From positions 1-64,000 of the forward strand of contig VIIQ02000895.1 of the NCBI GenBank assembly GCA_007449985.2: a stretch of 64,000 bases of DNA, given 5' to 3'. This DNA comes from Desmodesmus armatus (taxonomy: Eukaryota; Chlorophyta; Chlorophyceae; Sphaeropleales; Scenedesmaceae). The number at the start of each line of letters is the position of its first letter. The first letter of the stretch is position 1. The position numbers and the translations under genes were made by a program. The notes beneath the pieces are model-generated. The model was given only the letters and a program-made list of their open reading frames with translations. It had not been told where the DNA came from and ran no database searches. This document shows, piece after piece, positions 1 to 10,568 of this stretch.

Positions 1-28
1 CCCCCCCCCCCCCCACACACACACCCAG

Positions 29-263
29 GTCGTGATCTCCAGCACGTATTCTGAGCTCACCAGCCGACGTGTGCCAACCGTGTCATGGCTGGATGGTGAG
101 AAGCTTTCACAGTCCAAGGCAGATGACGTGGGAGACCTGGTCAACATTGGTGTCATATGCTACCTCACCACACACACCGCTCTTCCATCCACAGTACCAT
201 TTTTGAGTGATGCCTGTGACCCCACATCCTTCTCACCCCTATCTTGCTGCCACCCCCCCCCCC

Positions 264-294
<31 letters not shown>

Positions 295-402
295 CCAGGT
301 TGTGGTTCCCAGCACGTATTCTGAGCTCACCAGCCGCCGTGTGCTGACAGTGTCATGGCTGGATGGTGAGAAGCTGTCACAGTCAAAGGCAGATGCCGTG
401 TC
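29..402 (+). pseudogene. Two decayed upstream copies of the ABC1K catalytic exon
   Basis: Positions 29-152 and 299-402 each begin after a cag acceptor and encode near-copies of the first part of the 550-786 exon ([25 protein letters not shown]). The first copy runs to ICYL and then enters unrelated sequence. The second stops after KADAV. Neither reaches the catalytic DPHPGN, so neither could replace the intact exon. Both follow C-rich/CA-rich intron sequence (1-28, 247-298), so intron and exon edge were copied together. Confidence 0.85.
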
Positions 403-549
403 TCCCCTCCCCTTCCCTCCCCTCCCCTCCTCACCTTGCGACACCACACAAAGCAGGGGATGTCATTATTTACCAAAGATTTGAACAGTTGGCTGCAGCT
501 TGGGATCACTGTCATCTATTTGTCATGTCCACCCCACCCTCCTCCACAG

Positions 550-3500
550 GTTGTTGTGCCCAGCACGTACTCTGAGCTCACCAGTCGTCGTGTGCTGACA
601 GTGTCGTGGCTGGACGGTGAGAAGCTGTCACAGTCTAAGGCGGATGATGTGGGAGACCTGGTCAACATTGGTGTCATATGCTACCTCAAGCAGCTGCTGG
701 ACACAGGGTTCTTCCATGCAGACCCACACCCTGGCAATTTGATCCGGACGCCTGATGGTCGCCTGGCTATTCTGGACTTTGGACTGGTGAGTCAAATGTT
801 GGGTTTTAGGTTGAGGGTTGAGGGTGAGGGTGTAGGGAAGCTTTGGGGTTTTCAAGACCAAAGGGCGGTATAGGGGTGGTTTGGGGTGAGCCTCAAGCAG
901 CTGCTGGACACAGGGTTCTTCCACGCAGACCACACCCAGGCAACCTTATCAGGACACCCGATGGACGCTTGGCTATCCTGAATTTTGCACTGGTGAGTGA
1001 ACGGAAGCTGTAGGCTACTCAAAGAACCCGCGGCCCAGGGGGGGGGGGGCACGGGGGGTGGGGGTGGGGGAGTGGGGTGACCTGGTCAGCATTGGTGTCA
1101 TATGCTACCCTGGAAACCCAATTCGCACACCGGATGGTCGTCTTGCCATCCTGGTTTTTGGACTGGTGAGTGACATGCAGCTTTAATTAGTCGAGTCAGG
1201 GATTGCAGGTTTTTTTAGGGGTCAGGGGTCTTTGCTTGTAGTCAAGCAGCTGCTGGACTCAGGGATTTCCATGCAGACCCACACCCTGGCAATTTAATCT
1301 GGACACCAGATGGACGGCTTTCTATCCTCGACTTTGGACTGTCGAGCTCAACAGCGCGTCACAACTTTCATCGATGGGTGCGATACCTACTAGGGTCGCC
1401 ACTGGCGGCCGCCAATAGACAAGCATGACATGTCATAAAAGTCAATGTGCGTCCAGATACACTAGGAGGAATTTGCCGATGTAGGGTCTGAAGAGTTTCA
1501 TCATTATTTGACTGAAGACGGCAGGAGAGTTAGTCAAGCCAAAGCATAAGACTCTGAACTCCCACAAACCGTCTGGCACTTTGAAGGCTGTGCGTGGTAT
1601 GTCACTTTCCAACAAGCGACACTGGTGGTAAGCACTAGTCATATCTAGTGCTGACCAGACTGTTGAGCCTGACAGTTGGTCCAGTAGTTCATCTATCCTC
1701 GGGAGAGGAAATTGGTTGCGGATGGTCTTAGCGTTGGTGGGTCGATAATCTATCACCATGCGTAAGCCACCGTCCTTCTTTTTCACAAAGAGCACTGGGT
1801 GTCCAACAGGGCTGGAGCTGGGGCGAATAAGGCCCTTTTCAATGAGCTTAGAAAGCTCCTGCTTGATACACTCTTTTTCATTTTGGGAGTAGCGTGGCAT
1901 AGGCCTGCAGCGGATATTTTCATCCTGCAATTTAACAGCTTCAATCTCAACACCTCTGTAGGGAGGCAGGCCTGGGAGTTGAATTAGTTTGTGATTTGGG
2001 TGATGTGATGGGAGCTACATGCCCAAAGTTACCGGGCTGCTGTGTTGTTATATGTGTCTGCTGTCATGCTGTTGTTGTTTTGCAGATGACTCAGGTTGAT
2101 GACGAGATCAAGTTTGGCATGATTGAGGCCATCAGTCACCTCATACACAGGGACTACGAGGCCATCGTGCAGGTGAGGGTTTAGGGAGACCTTGATGCCA
2201 GGGTTTTAGGGTTCTAAGGGTGTATGGTTTTTGGGTTCCAAGGATGTAGGTTGTAGGCTTCCAAGGATTTAGGCTGGTGCGGCACTCGGCCAGCTCATGT
2301 TGATGCACAGGGACTATGAGGCCATTGTGCTTGACAGGGCAACGACCAGGTTTTGTCCAGGTTTGGGGCACTGGAACGGCACTGTCACAGTACTCTTGTC
2401 GCACTGTGTCATGGTGCATGTGAGGGTGAACGGCTCGTTACGGGATCACAATTTGCCAAGGTGCAGCACTGGTGGTCCAGCCAATCAGTGGTGCTGGAAG
2501 GGTCTGTTGACTCCCCTAACTCCCTGTCTCAACCCTTGGGGCGGAGGGGTAAATGGTGGAAGTTAGTGTTCTGATTGCACAGCTGTGTTGTACATGGTCT
2601 GAAGGGGCCAATGCAACATAGTGGAATTTTTAACTTCTGTTAACTCCCAACTTCCCTGGCTTAGGCGGGTTTCCCTGGAAATTTAACCCCAACTCCCACC
2701 AAAAAGACCCTCATCAGGGAGTTAAGGGGGAGTTAGGGACCCAATAAAGGGATTTAGCATTGGCATGTCGCAAGGGTAATATCCGTCCTTTTTTTAACGC
2801 AGGCTCACCCACTACCGTCTGAACCAATGGCAACTGCCCACACAGCAAGGCATGCGGCGCAATCGCTGGTAGTGTTTGCACCCGCCCCCGCTGTTGTTGC
2901 TCCTGTAGGTAATCGTAGCACATAGAAGGGCCTAGAGGCTTGTACTCTGGCTGGTACTGATGTACTCTGCGGTCTGCTGCATGCCTATACAATTGCCCAT
3001 AGCGCCGGGACCCTGTCAAGTCCTGTGGTGAACACGGTGGTAACAGTCTGCCATGGCATACTGTAGGGCAATCCTAATAGGCTTGATATTCAAGTTTCCA
3101 TGCATATGCATCAACATGTACATGTTACATGTTGCAACACATGCCAACACAGGCTGCACCAACTTTGCAGCACACAGCAACACAACAGCGCATCCTTGGC
3201 GTGTACACCAACACGGGATGGGAATGGACTGTGTGTTTGCGCTGAATATACACAGACCTGTCCCTGCGCTTCTGCGCATCCATAGCAAAGCTGTAGAGAC
3301 AAGACCAGCAACTTTCATTCAGTTGTCTCCACTCCATTTCGTCCCATCTGAAGTCTGCTGCGTACATGGAGGGGTCTCGAAACTGGGGGTCAAACATAAT
3401 GCCTTCTGATGCATCTGTGTTGAGGTCCGGGCTATATAGCTATTTCATCCACACAGATGACACTGCTGCTGTCTATGCATACAGGATTGAGCCCTCTATG

Positions 3501-6500
3501 TCTCCTTACCCATGTGTTGACTCACAACCCAGGCTCACAGTGAACAGCTTGCTGCCAAGCCCACCAGTCACTGGCAGTGCCACATACAACGTTAAATACA
3601 ACTCACGGCGGAGCCTGGGGGACCCCTGGCCCTCACAGGTGCACCTCCTGTGTTCTGTGCAGCTAACTCCCCTAACTCCCCGGCTAACTCCCCGAACTCC
3701 CTGCGCATGCCTTGCCACTAACTGCCACTAACTCCCAATTTGCCTGGTTTAGGCGGGTTCCCTTGAAATTTAACTCCCAACTCCCACCAATATCCGCCTA
3801 TTTTTGGAAATATTTGGAAGTTAGTGGGAGTTGGTATACCAATAGCCTTGCGAGACTGATTACACTTTATCTGTCATTTGTATTCACTAACTTCCACCAT
3901 TTACCCCTCTGCCCCAAGGGTTGGGACAAGGAGTTAGGGGAGTCAACAGACCCTTGGTGCTGGGCTAGCCCAACAGCGCTGTTGTCATTGATGTGTTTGT
4001 TGTGCCCTGTGTGCCCTCCTTGCAGGACTTTGTGACGCTTCAGTTCATCCCCCCAGGCACAGACCTGCAGCCCATCCTGCCAGTGCTGGCCAAGGTGTTT
4101 GACCAGGTAAGTGAGTGAAGTGCAGCTGGTCAAAATACCTTTCAACGTTACTGATGACAAAGCATTTGAAGCTTTGACGTAGTGCGCAAGCGCAATAGGC
4201 GTGCATTGGTGTCTTTGCAGGATGCTCGACTCCTCAACGGATTGTTGTGGGTGCTATGGTTCCTACAGGAGGTGCACTCAGAGGGCTCAACCACGTACAG
4301 GCCTGCTGCCAACATAGTCACCACCTTGCTCACTTCAGCACGCTTTAGCTGCCAACATAGTCACCACCTGCTCACTTCAGCACGCTTTAAGGGTGCACAC
4401 TTGCGCCACTGCCGCTGCCGCTGCTGCTGCTGCTGCTGCATCTTGCATAGGCGCTGGAGGGTGGTGGAGCAAAGAACATCAACTTCCAGGAGCTGGCAGC
4501 AGACCTTGCACAAATTACGTTCGACTACCCCTTCCGTATCCCACCCTACTTTGCGCTGATCATCCGCGCGATTGGTGTGTTGGAGGGCATCGCGCTTGTT
4601 GGTGATCCGGAGTTTGCGTTGGTGGATGAGGCGTACCCTTACATCGCCAAGCGTCTGCTGACAGACCCCTCGCCACGGCTGCAGGTGTGTGGCTTGTCTT
4701 GTTTGTTTAGTGGCACAGTGCTCCTTTCCCCCTCCCCCCTTCCCCTCCTCCGTGCGCTTCACACCCCCCCCCCCTTTCCCTCGCCCTCCGTGCGCTTCCA
4801 CCCCCCACCCCCCTCCCTTCCCTGTCTTTGGTTGCATTGCCCCTCCTTTTCACTAGCAACACACCACATGCAATGCGGGAACAAATTGTTGCAGCTGCAG
4901 GACACCAGCCAACCGTTCAGGTGACCCTCCCGCCCTGTGAGAGGGGGCTGTGTCATAAAGGTTAGAGCACTTGCATATACCCTGCCTTCTCCCCTCACCC
5001 AATACATGATCGCTTGCCTCGCTGTGCCCTGCTGCTATGACCCGTGCACGCAGGCTGCCCTGCAGTAACTGGTGTACGGCAAGGCCGGCATCTTTGACGC
5101 AGATCGCTTGATCGACCTGCTCAACGCATTTGAGTCCTTCACTGTTGCATCCCAGTCCTCACAGGGGTGATATGGACCCTCGATTGACCTGCTCAATGCC
5201 CCCCACCCCCACCCCCACCCCCACCCCCACCCCCACCCCACCCCCACCCACCCCCACCCCCACCCCCACCCCCACCCCCACCCCACCCCCACCCCCTGCT
5301 CTCCAGACACCGCTTGATCAACCTGCCCATCGCCCCCACCCCCACCCCCACCCCACCTTGTTTTTTACTGCTGTTTACAGGCTGCCCTGCAGTACAAGGT
5401 GTACGGCAAGGCCGGCCGTCTTTGACGCCGACCGCTTGATCGACATGCTCAACGCCTTTGAGTCCTTCACGGTCGCCTCCCAGTCCTCACGGGGTGACAT
5501 GGACCCTTGATAGACCTGCTGACCCCCCCCCCCCCACACACACACACACCTCGTGGGCCCTTGGCTCACTGGCTAGTGCTGAATTTTGGGATCCCCTCCC
5601 ACAATTACTGTACTGTACTGTTTTGTACTGCTGTTTACAGGCAGCCCTGCAGTACATGGTATATGGCAAGGCCGGCATCTTTGACGCGGACCGCTTGATC
5701 GACCTGCTGAACGCCTTTGAGTCCTTCACTGTTGCCTCCCAGTCCTCACGGGGTGACATGGACCCTTCATCAACCTCTGAACGACCCCGCCCCCTCGGTG
5801 CTTGTATTGCCTGTCCGACTGCATGATCCACCTGCTGAATGCCACCCCCCCTCCCCCCCCTTGTTTTGACCTGCCTCTCCCACACAGGCCGCCCTGCAGT
5901 ACATGGTATACGGTAAGGCCGGCATCTTCGACGCGGACCGCTTGATCGACCTGCTCAACGCGTTCGAGTCCTTCACTGTCGCTTCCCAGTCCTCACGGGG
6001 TGACATGGACCAACAGCTACTAGCAGAGGAGCAGGCCAGCGCCCGGCGCCAAGCAGCGGCAGCAGCGGCGGCTGCTGCTGGCAGCAATGGCGGCAGCAGT
6101 AGAGCCGCCGGCAGCAATGGCAGCAATGGGGTTGGTATCTTTGGGCCGCAGCAGAGGATACCTCAGCTGCAGGGTTTGGCGTTGCCGGGTGGTGCTGCGT
6201 TTGGGGATGGAGTGTCGATGGCGAGGGCGGCGGCTGGGGGTGTGGGGCTGTTTGGGCTGCCTGCAAACAGGTTTGACTTGCGGCAGCAGACGACGCTGGA
6301 CAGTCAAGGGAGGCTGAGGGAGGCGCTCAGGTGGGTGGCTGTGTTAGTGAGTGAGTGAGTGAGTGAGTGAGGGGTGGAGGGGTAATGTGAGTGATTGAGT
6401 GAGTGAAGGGTGGAGGGGGTGAGTGAGGGAGGGAGGATGTGGCACTGCAAGCATGGCAGGTTTCATGGCGTGTCGAGGCTTGACAGTTCCACCTTGTGCC

Positions 6501-7457
6501 GCAAAAGTGACATCTGAATGGCATCATTTGGGGTCAGGAAAGGGGTGGGGGCCTCCATGATTGTGACGGCGATCACTTGGAATCAAATCGCGTGCTGCCC
6601 TGAGCACAGCACACACCGCTTTCGACTTGAGTGCACTGTACTGTACTGTTGCAGGTTCATCTTCTCCCCTGAGGGCACCTTCTTCCGCTCCTTCCTGCTA
6701 GATGAGGTGGTCAAGTCAATTGATGCGCTGTCACGCGAGCAGCTGGTACTGCTGGTCAGCAGGTTGGGCCTGCAGGGGGTGCAGCTGCCGGTGCTGCTGC
6801 CCGGTGCCAAGCAGGCATTCGTGCCGTTGTCGCCTTCTCTGTCGGAGGAGGACAAGCGGGTCGTGGAGAACGTGGTCAAGATAGGTGCGTGATAGGGTCC
6901 TTACTAGGACTTTTGGGTTGAGGGAGTGTTAAACACATGAGTTACAACCATGAAGTGCATGTTATGACGACGGGCTCAAAAAGTGCGTTCCGACACGCAC
7001 TTATTGGTGTGTTGCTGGTGCTGCTTGACGTGGCACTGAAGCCTAATCTTCATTTGAATGCCTGTCACTTGCTTTCATGCGAACGCCTGTCACCTGCACG
7101 GCCAGTCGTGTTGTGCTGCGCTGCGCTCTCCCTGTGCTGGTGCTGCTGTTTGGTGCTTCATGCAGAGAGGCTCAAAATTTCATCAACAGGCAGCAAATCA
7201 AATTGAGTCATAGAGTGGCCAAGTTTGGCTGAATGAATATGTCATGCTGACTATGTGTTTGTGTGTGGTGCTGTCTGTTGCTGTGCGCAGTGAACTTCCT
7301 GACCAAGGGCTCCCTGAATTCCTCAGGTCCCGACGCCAGCATTGTGCTGGAGCTGCTGCCAGTAATGCCCACAATCGCGCGGGAGGTGCTGCCGCAGATC
7401 ACCAGCATGCTCATCAGCAGGATATCAGCACGTGCAGTGAGGGAGCTGTATGCCTAA
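550..7457 (+). CDS. ABC1K: ABC1K/UbiB-family atypical kinase, plastid type (5' end outside window)
   Basis: Spliced CDS, exons 550-786, 2086-2172, 4026-4106, 4451-4684, 5888-6330, 6655-6884, 7291-7457. Phases match at every junction and give 492 residues plus TAA. Exon 1 carries the UbiB catalytic loop ([10 protein letters not shown]) and the DFG motif (LAILDFGL). Exon 4 ([20 protein letters not shown], then [20 protein letters not shown]) is nearly the plant ABC1K1/ABC1K3 sequence. Plant members of this clade sit on plastoglobules and act in prenylquinone metabolism and photoprotection; that role is inferred here. Exon 5 has an Ala/Ser/Gly-rich insertion (about 6010-6140) not expected in plant homologues. 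The N-lobe with the KxGQ motif lies upstream of the window. Introns hold decayed exon copies and two transposons. Which ABC1K subfamily member it is remains open. Confidence 0.9.
890..1342 (+). pseudogene. Three decayed downstream copies of the ABC1K catalytic exon
   Basis: Segments at 890-993, 1079-1170 and 1243-1342 resemble the 3' half of the 550-786 exon. The first has a small deletion in the DPHPGN region and ends in a normal-looking donor. The second joins ICYP directly to [14 protein letters not shown], an internal deletion, and also ends in a donor. The third has a frameshift before the DPHPGN block and no donor. With the upstream copies this makes six versions of one exon within 1.35 kb. 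Confidence 0.8.
1443..1995 (-). mobile_element. Truncated Ty3/gypsy reverse transcriptase fragment in ABC1K intron
   Basis: The minus strand encodes a gypsy-type RT N-terminal half without stops: [70 protein letters not shown] and [13 protein letters not shown]. It breaks off inside the catalytic box: YLD is followed by AH and a stop instead of the second Asp. Protease, RNase H, integrase and LTRs are absent. It is a 5'- and 3'-truncated relic, different in sequence from the chromovirus at 18.7-24.8 kb, and opposite to the host gene. Confidence 0.85.
2293..2332 (+). pseudogene. Decayed copy of the HRDYEAIV end of an ABC1K exon
   Basis: This stretch repeats the last about 35 bases of the 2086-2172 exon (MHRDYEAIV against IHRDYEAIV) but is not followed by the original cag/GTGAGG donor. 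It lies 120 bp downstream inside the intron and is another partial exon-edge duplication. Confidence 0.7.
2498..3955. mobile_element. Non-autonomous hAT-like DNA transposon with 8-bp target duplication
   Basis: The ends are imperfect inverted repeats of about 70 bp: the left end starts AAGGGTCTGTTGACTCCCCT at 2498, and the right end, read on the other strand from 3955, starts with the same 20 bases. A perfect 8-bp direct repeat, GGTGCTGG, flanks it (2490-2497 and 3956-3963). Internally, a block of about 60 bp is directly repeated (2640-2702 and 3728-3790). No transposase reading frame is recognisable. An 8-bp TSD is typical of the hAT superfamily; the family call is an inference from TSD length. 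It sits in an intron of the ABC1K gene. Confidence 0.85.
4725..4857. repeat. Polypyrimidine module in ABC1K intron
   Basis: C/T-rich block with the recurring words ctccgtgcgcttcacccc and ttggttgcattgcccctcc. The same words recur many times at 25.1-26.0 kb and, reverse-complemented, at 18.4-18.7 kb, so this is a dispersed low-complexity repeat family and not a random C-run. Confidence 0.6.
5054..5767 (+). pseudogene. Three decayed copies of the ABC1K exon at 5888
   Basis: Copies at 5054-5170, 5382-5512 and 5641-5767 repeat the start of the real exon ([20 protein letters not shown], then [15 protein letters not shown]). Copy 1 has TAA directly after AALQ. Copy 2 has a frameshift after GKAG. 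Copy 3 is nearly perfect through GDMD and then diverges. Each keeps an upstream acceptor-like cag. Only the 5888-6330 copy reads through to the following exon in phase. Confidence 0.85.
5199..5297. repeat. (CCCCCA)n minisatellite, G-rich on minus strand
   Basis: About 100 bp of tandem CCCCCA/CCCCA units between two exon copies, with a shorter block at 5334-5355. The minus strand has many closely spaced runs of four to five G and could form G-quadruplexes. Confidence 0.85.
6341..6371 (+). repeat. (GTGA)n microsatellite at intron start
   Basis: Tandem gtga units begin about 10 bases after the exon donor at 6331, so many overlapping GTGAGT donor-like words lie next to the true splice site. Confidence 0.7.
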
Positions 7458-10400
7458 AACCCTTGCGTGATGCGGTTTGGTGATCATGGTGCAGCGCGCA
7501 GCTGGCGTGGGTAGCAGCACCACGAGTGACTACAATGTGGCACTGCATGCTGCAATCGCCAGTAAGAAGCCAGAGCCCCACAGGCAACAGCTCCTGCAGC
7601 TGCTTTTGTCTGGCACCACCTCAGGGTTCAGGGTCTACAGGGCCCTGGTGGTGTCGTTTCTGGCGGGTCATCTTGCAGCCTAGTGGTCTGGTGTCTGCCA
7701 GTGTGTTTCTGGCAGCTAGCAGCCTCTACAGGTGCTGGTCCGGCCGGGTGACTGACAAGGTTTCGCTGTTGAAGCTATTGGTGTATGCACAGTGGCTGCC
7801 AGTGCACGCAGTGCACCCTGCTGTTGTAAATGGCTTGTCGTCTGCTGCTTGTGTGCAACCTGTTCAGGGCCTCTTCAGGTTCAGCTGGATCGGGGCTCTG
7901 TGCGGAGCGTAGGAGCAGTTGTATGCAAGTGACTGCGTTGTTTGCGGCTTGGGTTGATCAAGTTGCGGTTTGGGTGACTCAAGTTGAGTGGAGTTGTCTG
8001 ACCATGTGCATTCTTTTATTGACAGACTGGCGGCGTCTGGGCGCGAGTGTGTGAGCTTTGAGTGTGCATTTGTTTAGGGTGTGTCAGTGTGTTGTGCTGA
8101 GGGCTGGGGTACAGTAGGAGCAGCATCCAATATTTGCAGGTGTGTCCTCCTTCTTGCTTCTCAGTTCTGCTTGTACATTGATTCAAGGGCTGCAAGCTGC
8201 ACCCTGGGCAGTGCAGTGTTTGCTTTTGCAGGGGTGCTGGGTTTCACAAGAAATGGCCAGCTGGTTGCCAAGTCACAGAGTACAGATGGTGCTCTGCAGG
8301 CGTGGTAAGAGGCCTAAGTTGCAACAGCTGAGTTGAGAGTGTTCACTGTAAGTGTTCACTGTAAGAAAGTGCTGTTTTGTTGTGGCAACCCTTAGTGCTG
8401 CTGATACACTGCTTTTGCGGTGCAGCTGTCTGCAGCGGACATGGGTGGTCATTCGACAGCGGCTGGTGATCCGAGTGCAGCTGTCGTGTTAGGGTTTAGA
8501 GTTAGGGTTCCACCCTAAACCCTTTGACGTCAAGAAGGTTGAGAGAGCTATGTGCTGGTTGAGTCGTGCATGGCGATGCTGAGTATCGCAGGACCAGCCT
8601 AGCTTGGTGGGACAACTGCAGCTTTTTTGGCATGGCTGTGTTTGTGTGCATAGCAGTCAGGCTTCCTAACCTTGACCCTCATGCAACTGCTTCACATGCA
8701 ATGGTGTTGGGTTGTGTTATCAATTTTACGTGGGCCTTACTACGGCTCGAACATGTGTGCAAAGTGTGAGTGGTACATCCGTGTCCAAAGCCAACTGGCA
8801 AGCACACTCGACTTCAACTTCAGCCTTGTTTTGGTGTCTTCCTGGCTCATGTTGTAGCATGACTGAGTCATACCACAGCAACCAGTTGGTTGCTTTTTCC
8901 AGGCTGCAAAAATATGTCACAGCAATGTGCTTCCATGGAGCACCAACACAGCCTGCTGCAGTGCGACCCAATATTGTCAACAGCAACCCAACAGTCACCC
9001 TGCAATCATCACGGTTGCATGAGGCACAACCGCCTGCCTGGATGAAGCCAGGCTGTGTGCACAACAAAGTATGTCGATGCACCAGGAACCAGAGCCACCC
9101 TATCTGCCATAGTCAACATGTGAGACACACTACGCTATGGCGAGTGTGTCCAGGCAACAAGCCCTCCCCCCACAGTCAGCACGCTCTATGTGGATCCTGC
9201 ATCATCTTGTCGCCTTCCCCTCAACAACAACAACAAACAATTGAGACTCCTGCACCACATGATGTGCTGACACACGTGTATATGTGCGGTACAGCGCTGT
9301 ACCAACACCGCAGCTGGCAAAACAATCATCGCAATCACATGCAGTACCGTAGTGTGTGACACTGCAGGGCGCAGCACATGACAGATCAGAATAGCACCAC
9401 CTGGCCCTGTCCCACAAACATCAATTGCACCCCAAAACGTGACATCAATGAACATCACACGCCCTCTCAATGCACAACACAAGCCGCCAGGCCGTGTCAA
9501 CCTTGTACATGTGTGCTGTGTGCTTTGGGCAACACAGCCCCAATCCGCTGCAACAATCACTACGCCCAGTCCCCTATAGGCAACTCAACCCTCTACGCCA
9601 CAACTTGCGATGACGACAGATGGAGCGGCAAACAAGCTAGCAAGTCAAATGCAGGCGCACTCAGTATGGCTACTAGTTGTACAAGTGCCTGGCTGTCAGG
9701 CGCCTCTCGTCAGCAAGGACAGAGGAGGGAATCACAATCTCAAGCTACCAGCTGATCACTCGCAACAAAGCAGATGACACAAATGGCATACCAAGGGTAC
9801 CATGCTTCCGGCTCCAAGCATGCTGGGCACAGGAGCGCAGGCAGCGCGCCTGCAGGCACACAGAGCTGCTGTCTGGCACCATCCCGCCAGCAGTGCTGCT
9901 GCTGTTAGGCCTTTGGAAGTTTACATGGCAGCATGCAGGTCATGCTGGCTAAGAGGCCACACAGAGCGGGCTGGTCTTTCCTGTTGGTGTCCTGCAGCAG
10001 CAGTCAGCCACAGCGCATGCCATCAGACGGTGCCTGCATCTTTGCCTGCAGGCGACTGCAGGTAGACTAGCATGAAACTTGCTGTACATCAACACGGTAA
10101 CCTCGATCACGCATGCACACCTTGAAGTATGAAAGACTGTGGAAGGAGTGCCCGGGAGTATTGATGCCTGGACTGAACAGCGTGTTGGCACTGCCGCTGT
10201 CACAACTGGTGCCGATCTCATCAGCTGGTAGGACCACAGAAAGGACCTTGGGCCTTGACGTGGGTTGGCTGTCCATGTGGGTGGTGATGCTGTAGCTGCT
10301 GTAAAGTCTGCAGTATCACTCTTGGTGGCAGTCTGGGCCAGAAAATCAAGTAAGGCTTTCTAACGAAAGGCTTGATAGTGATGCCAGTTTTGCAGGTGTG

Positions 10401-10541
10401 TAGGGACCCGAAATTCCACGAAAGGCTTGACCCAGGCCTGGCAGGATTCAAAGTTACCGCGCTACCGTCTGTGGTTTTGCACTGCATGCAAGCCAGGCCT
10501 CACGCCAAACTCTTGTTTGCTCACGATAGCACAAACAATTC
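7458..10541. other. No convincing gene between ABC1K and HMOX1
   Basis: TG/CA-rich sequence with only short, compositionally biased reading frames on both strands and no recognised domain. The first part is probably the ABC1K 3' UTR. Around 8490-8523 there is a small inverted pair of telomere-like words (agggtttag and ctaaaccct). The last about 200 bases before 10542 should hold the HMOX1 promoter and 5' UTR, but no clear core element is visible. Confidence 0.6.
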
Positions 10542-10568
10542 TTGCTCTCTTGCTCGCACGCTGCCATC

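Noticed and set aside
8490..8523. Interstitial telomere
   Set aside because: Only two or three imperfect TTTAGGG-like words in an inverted pair, not a tandem array.
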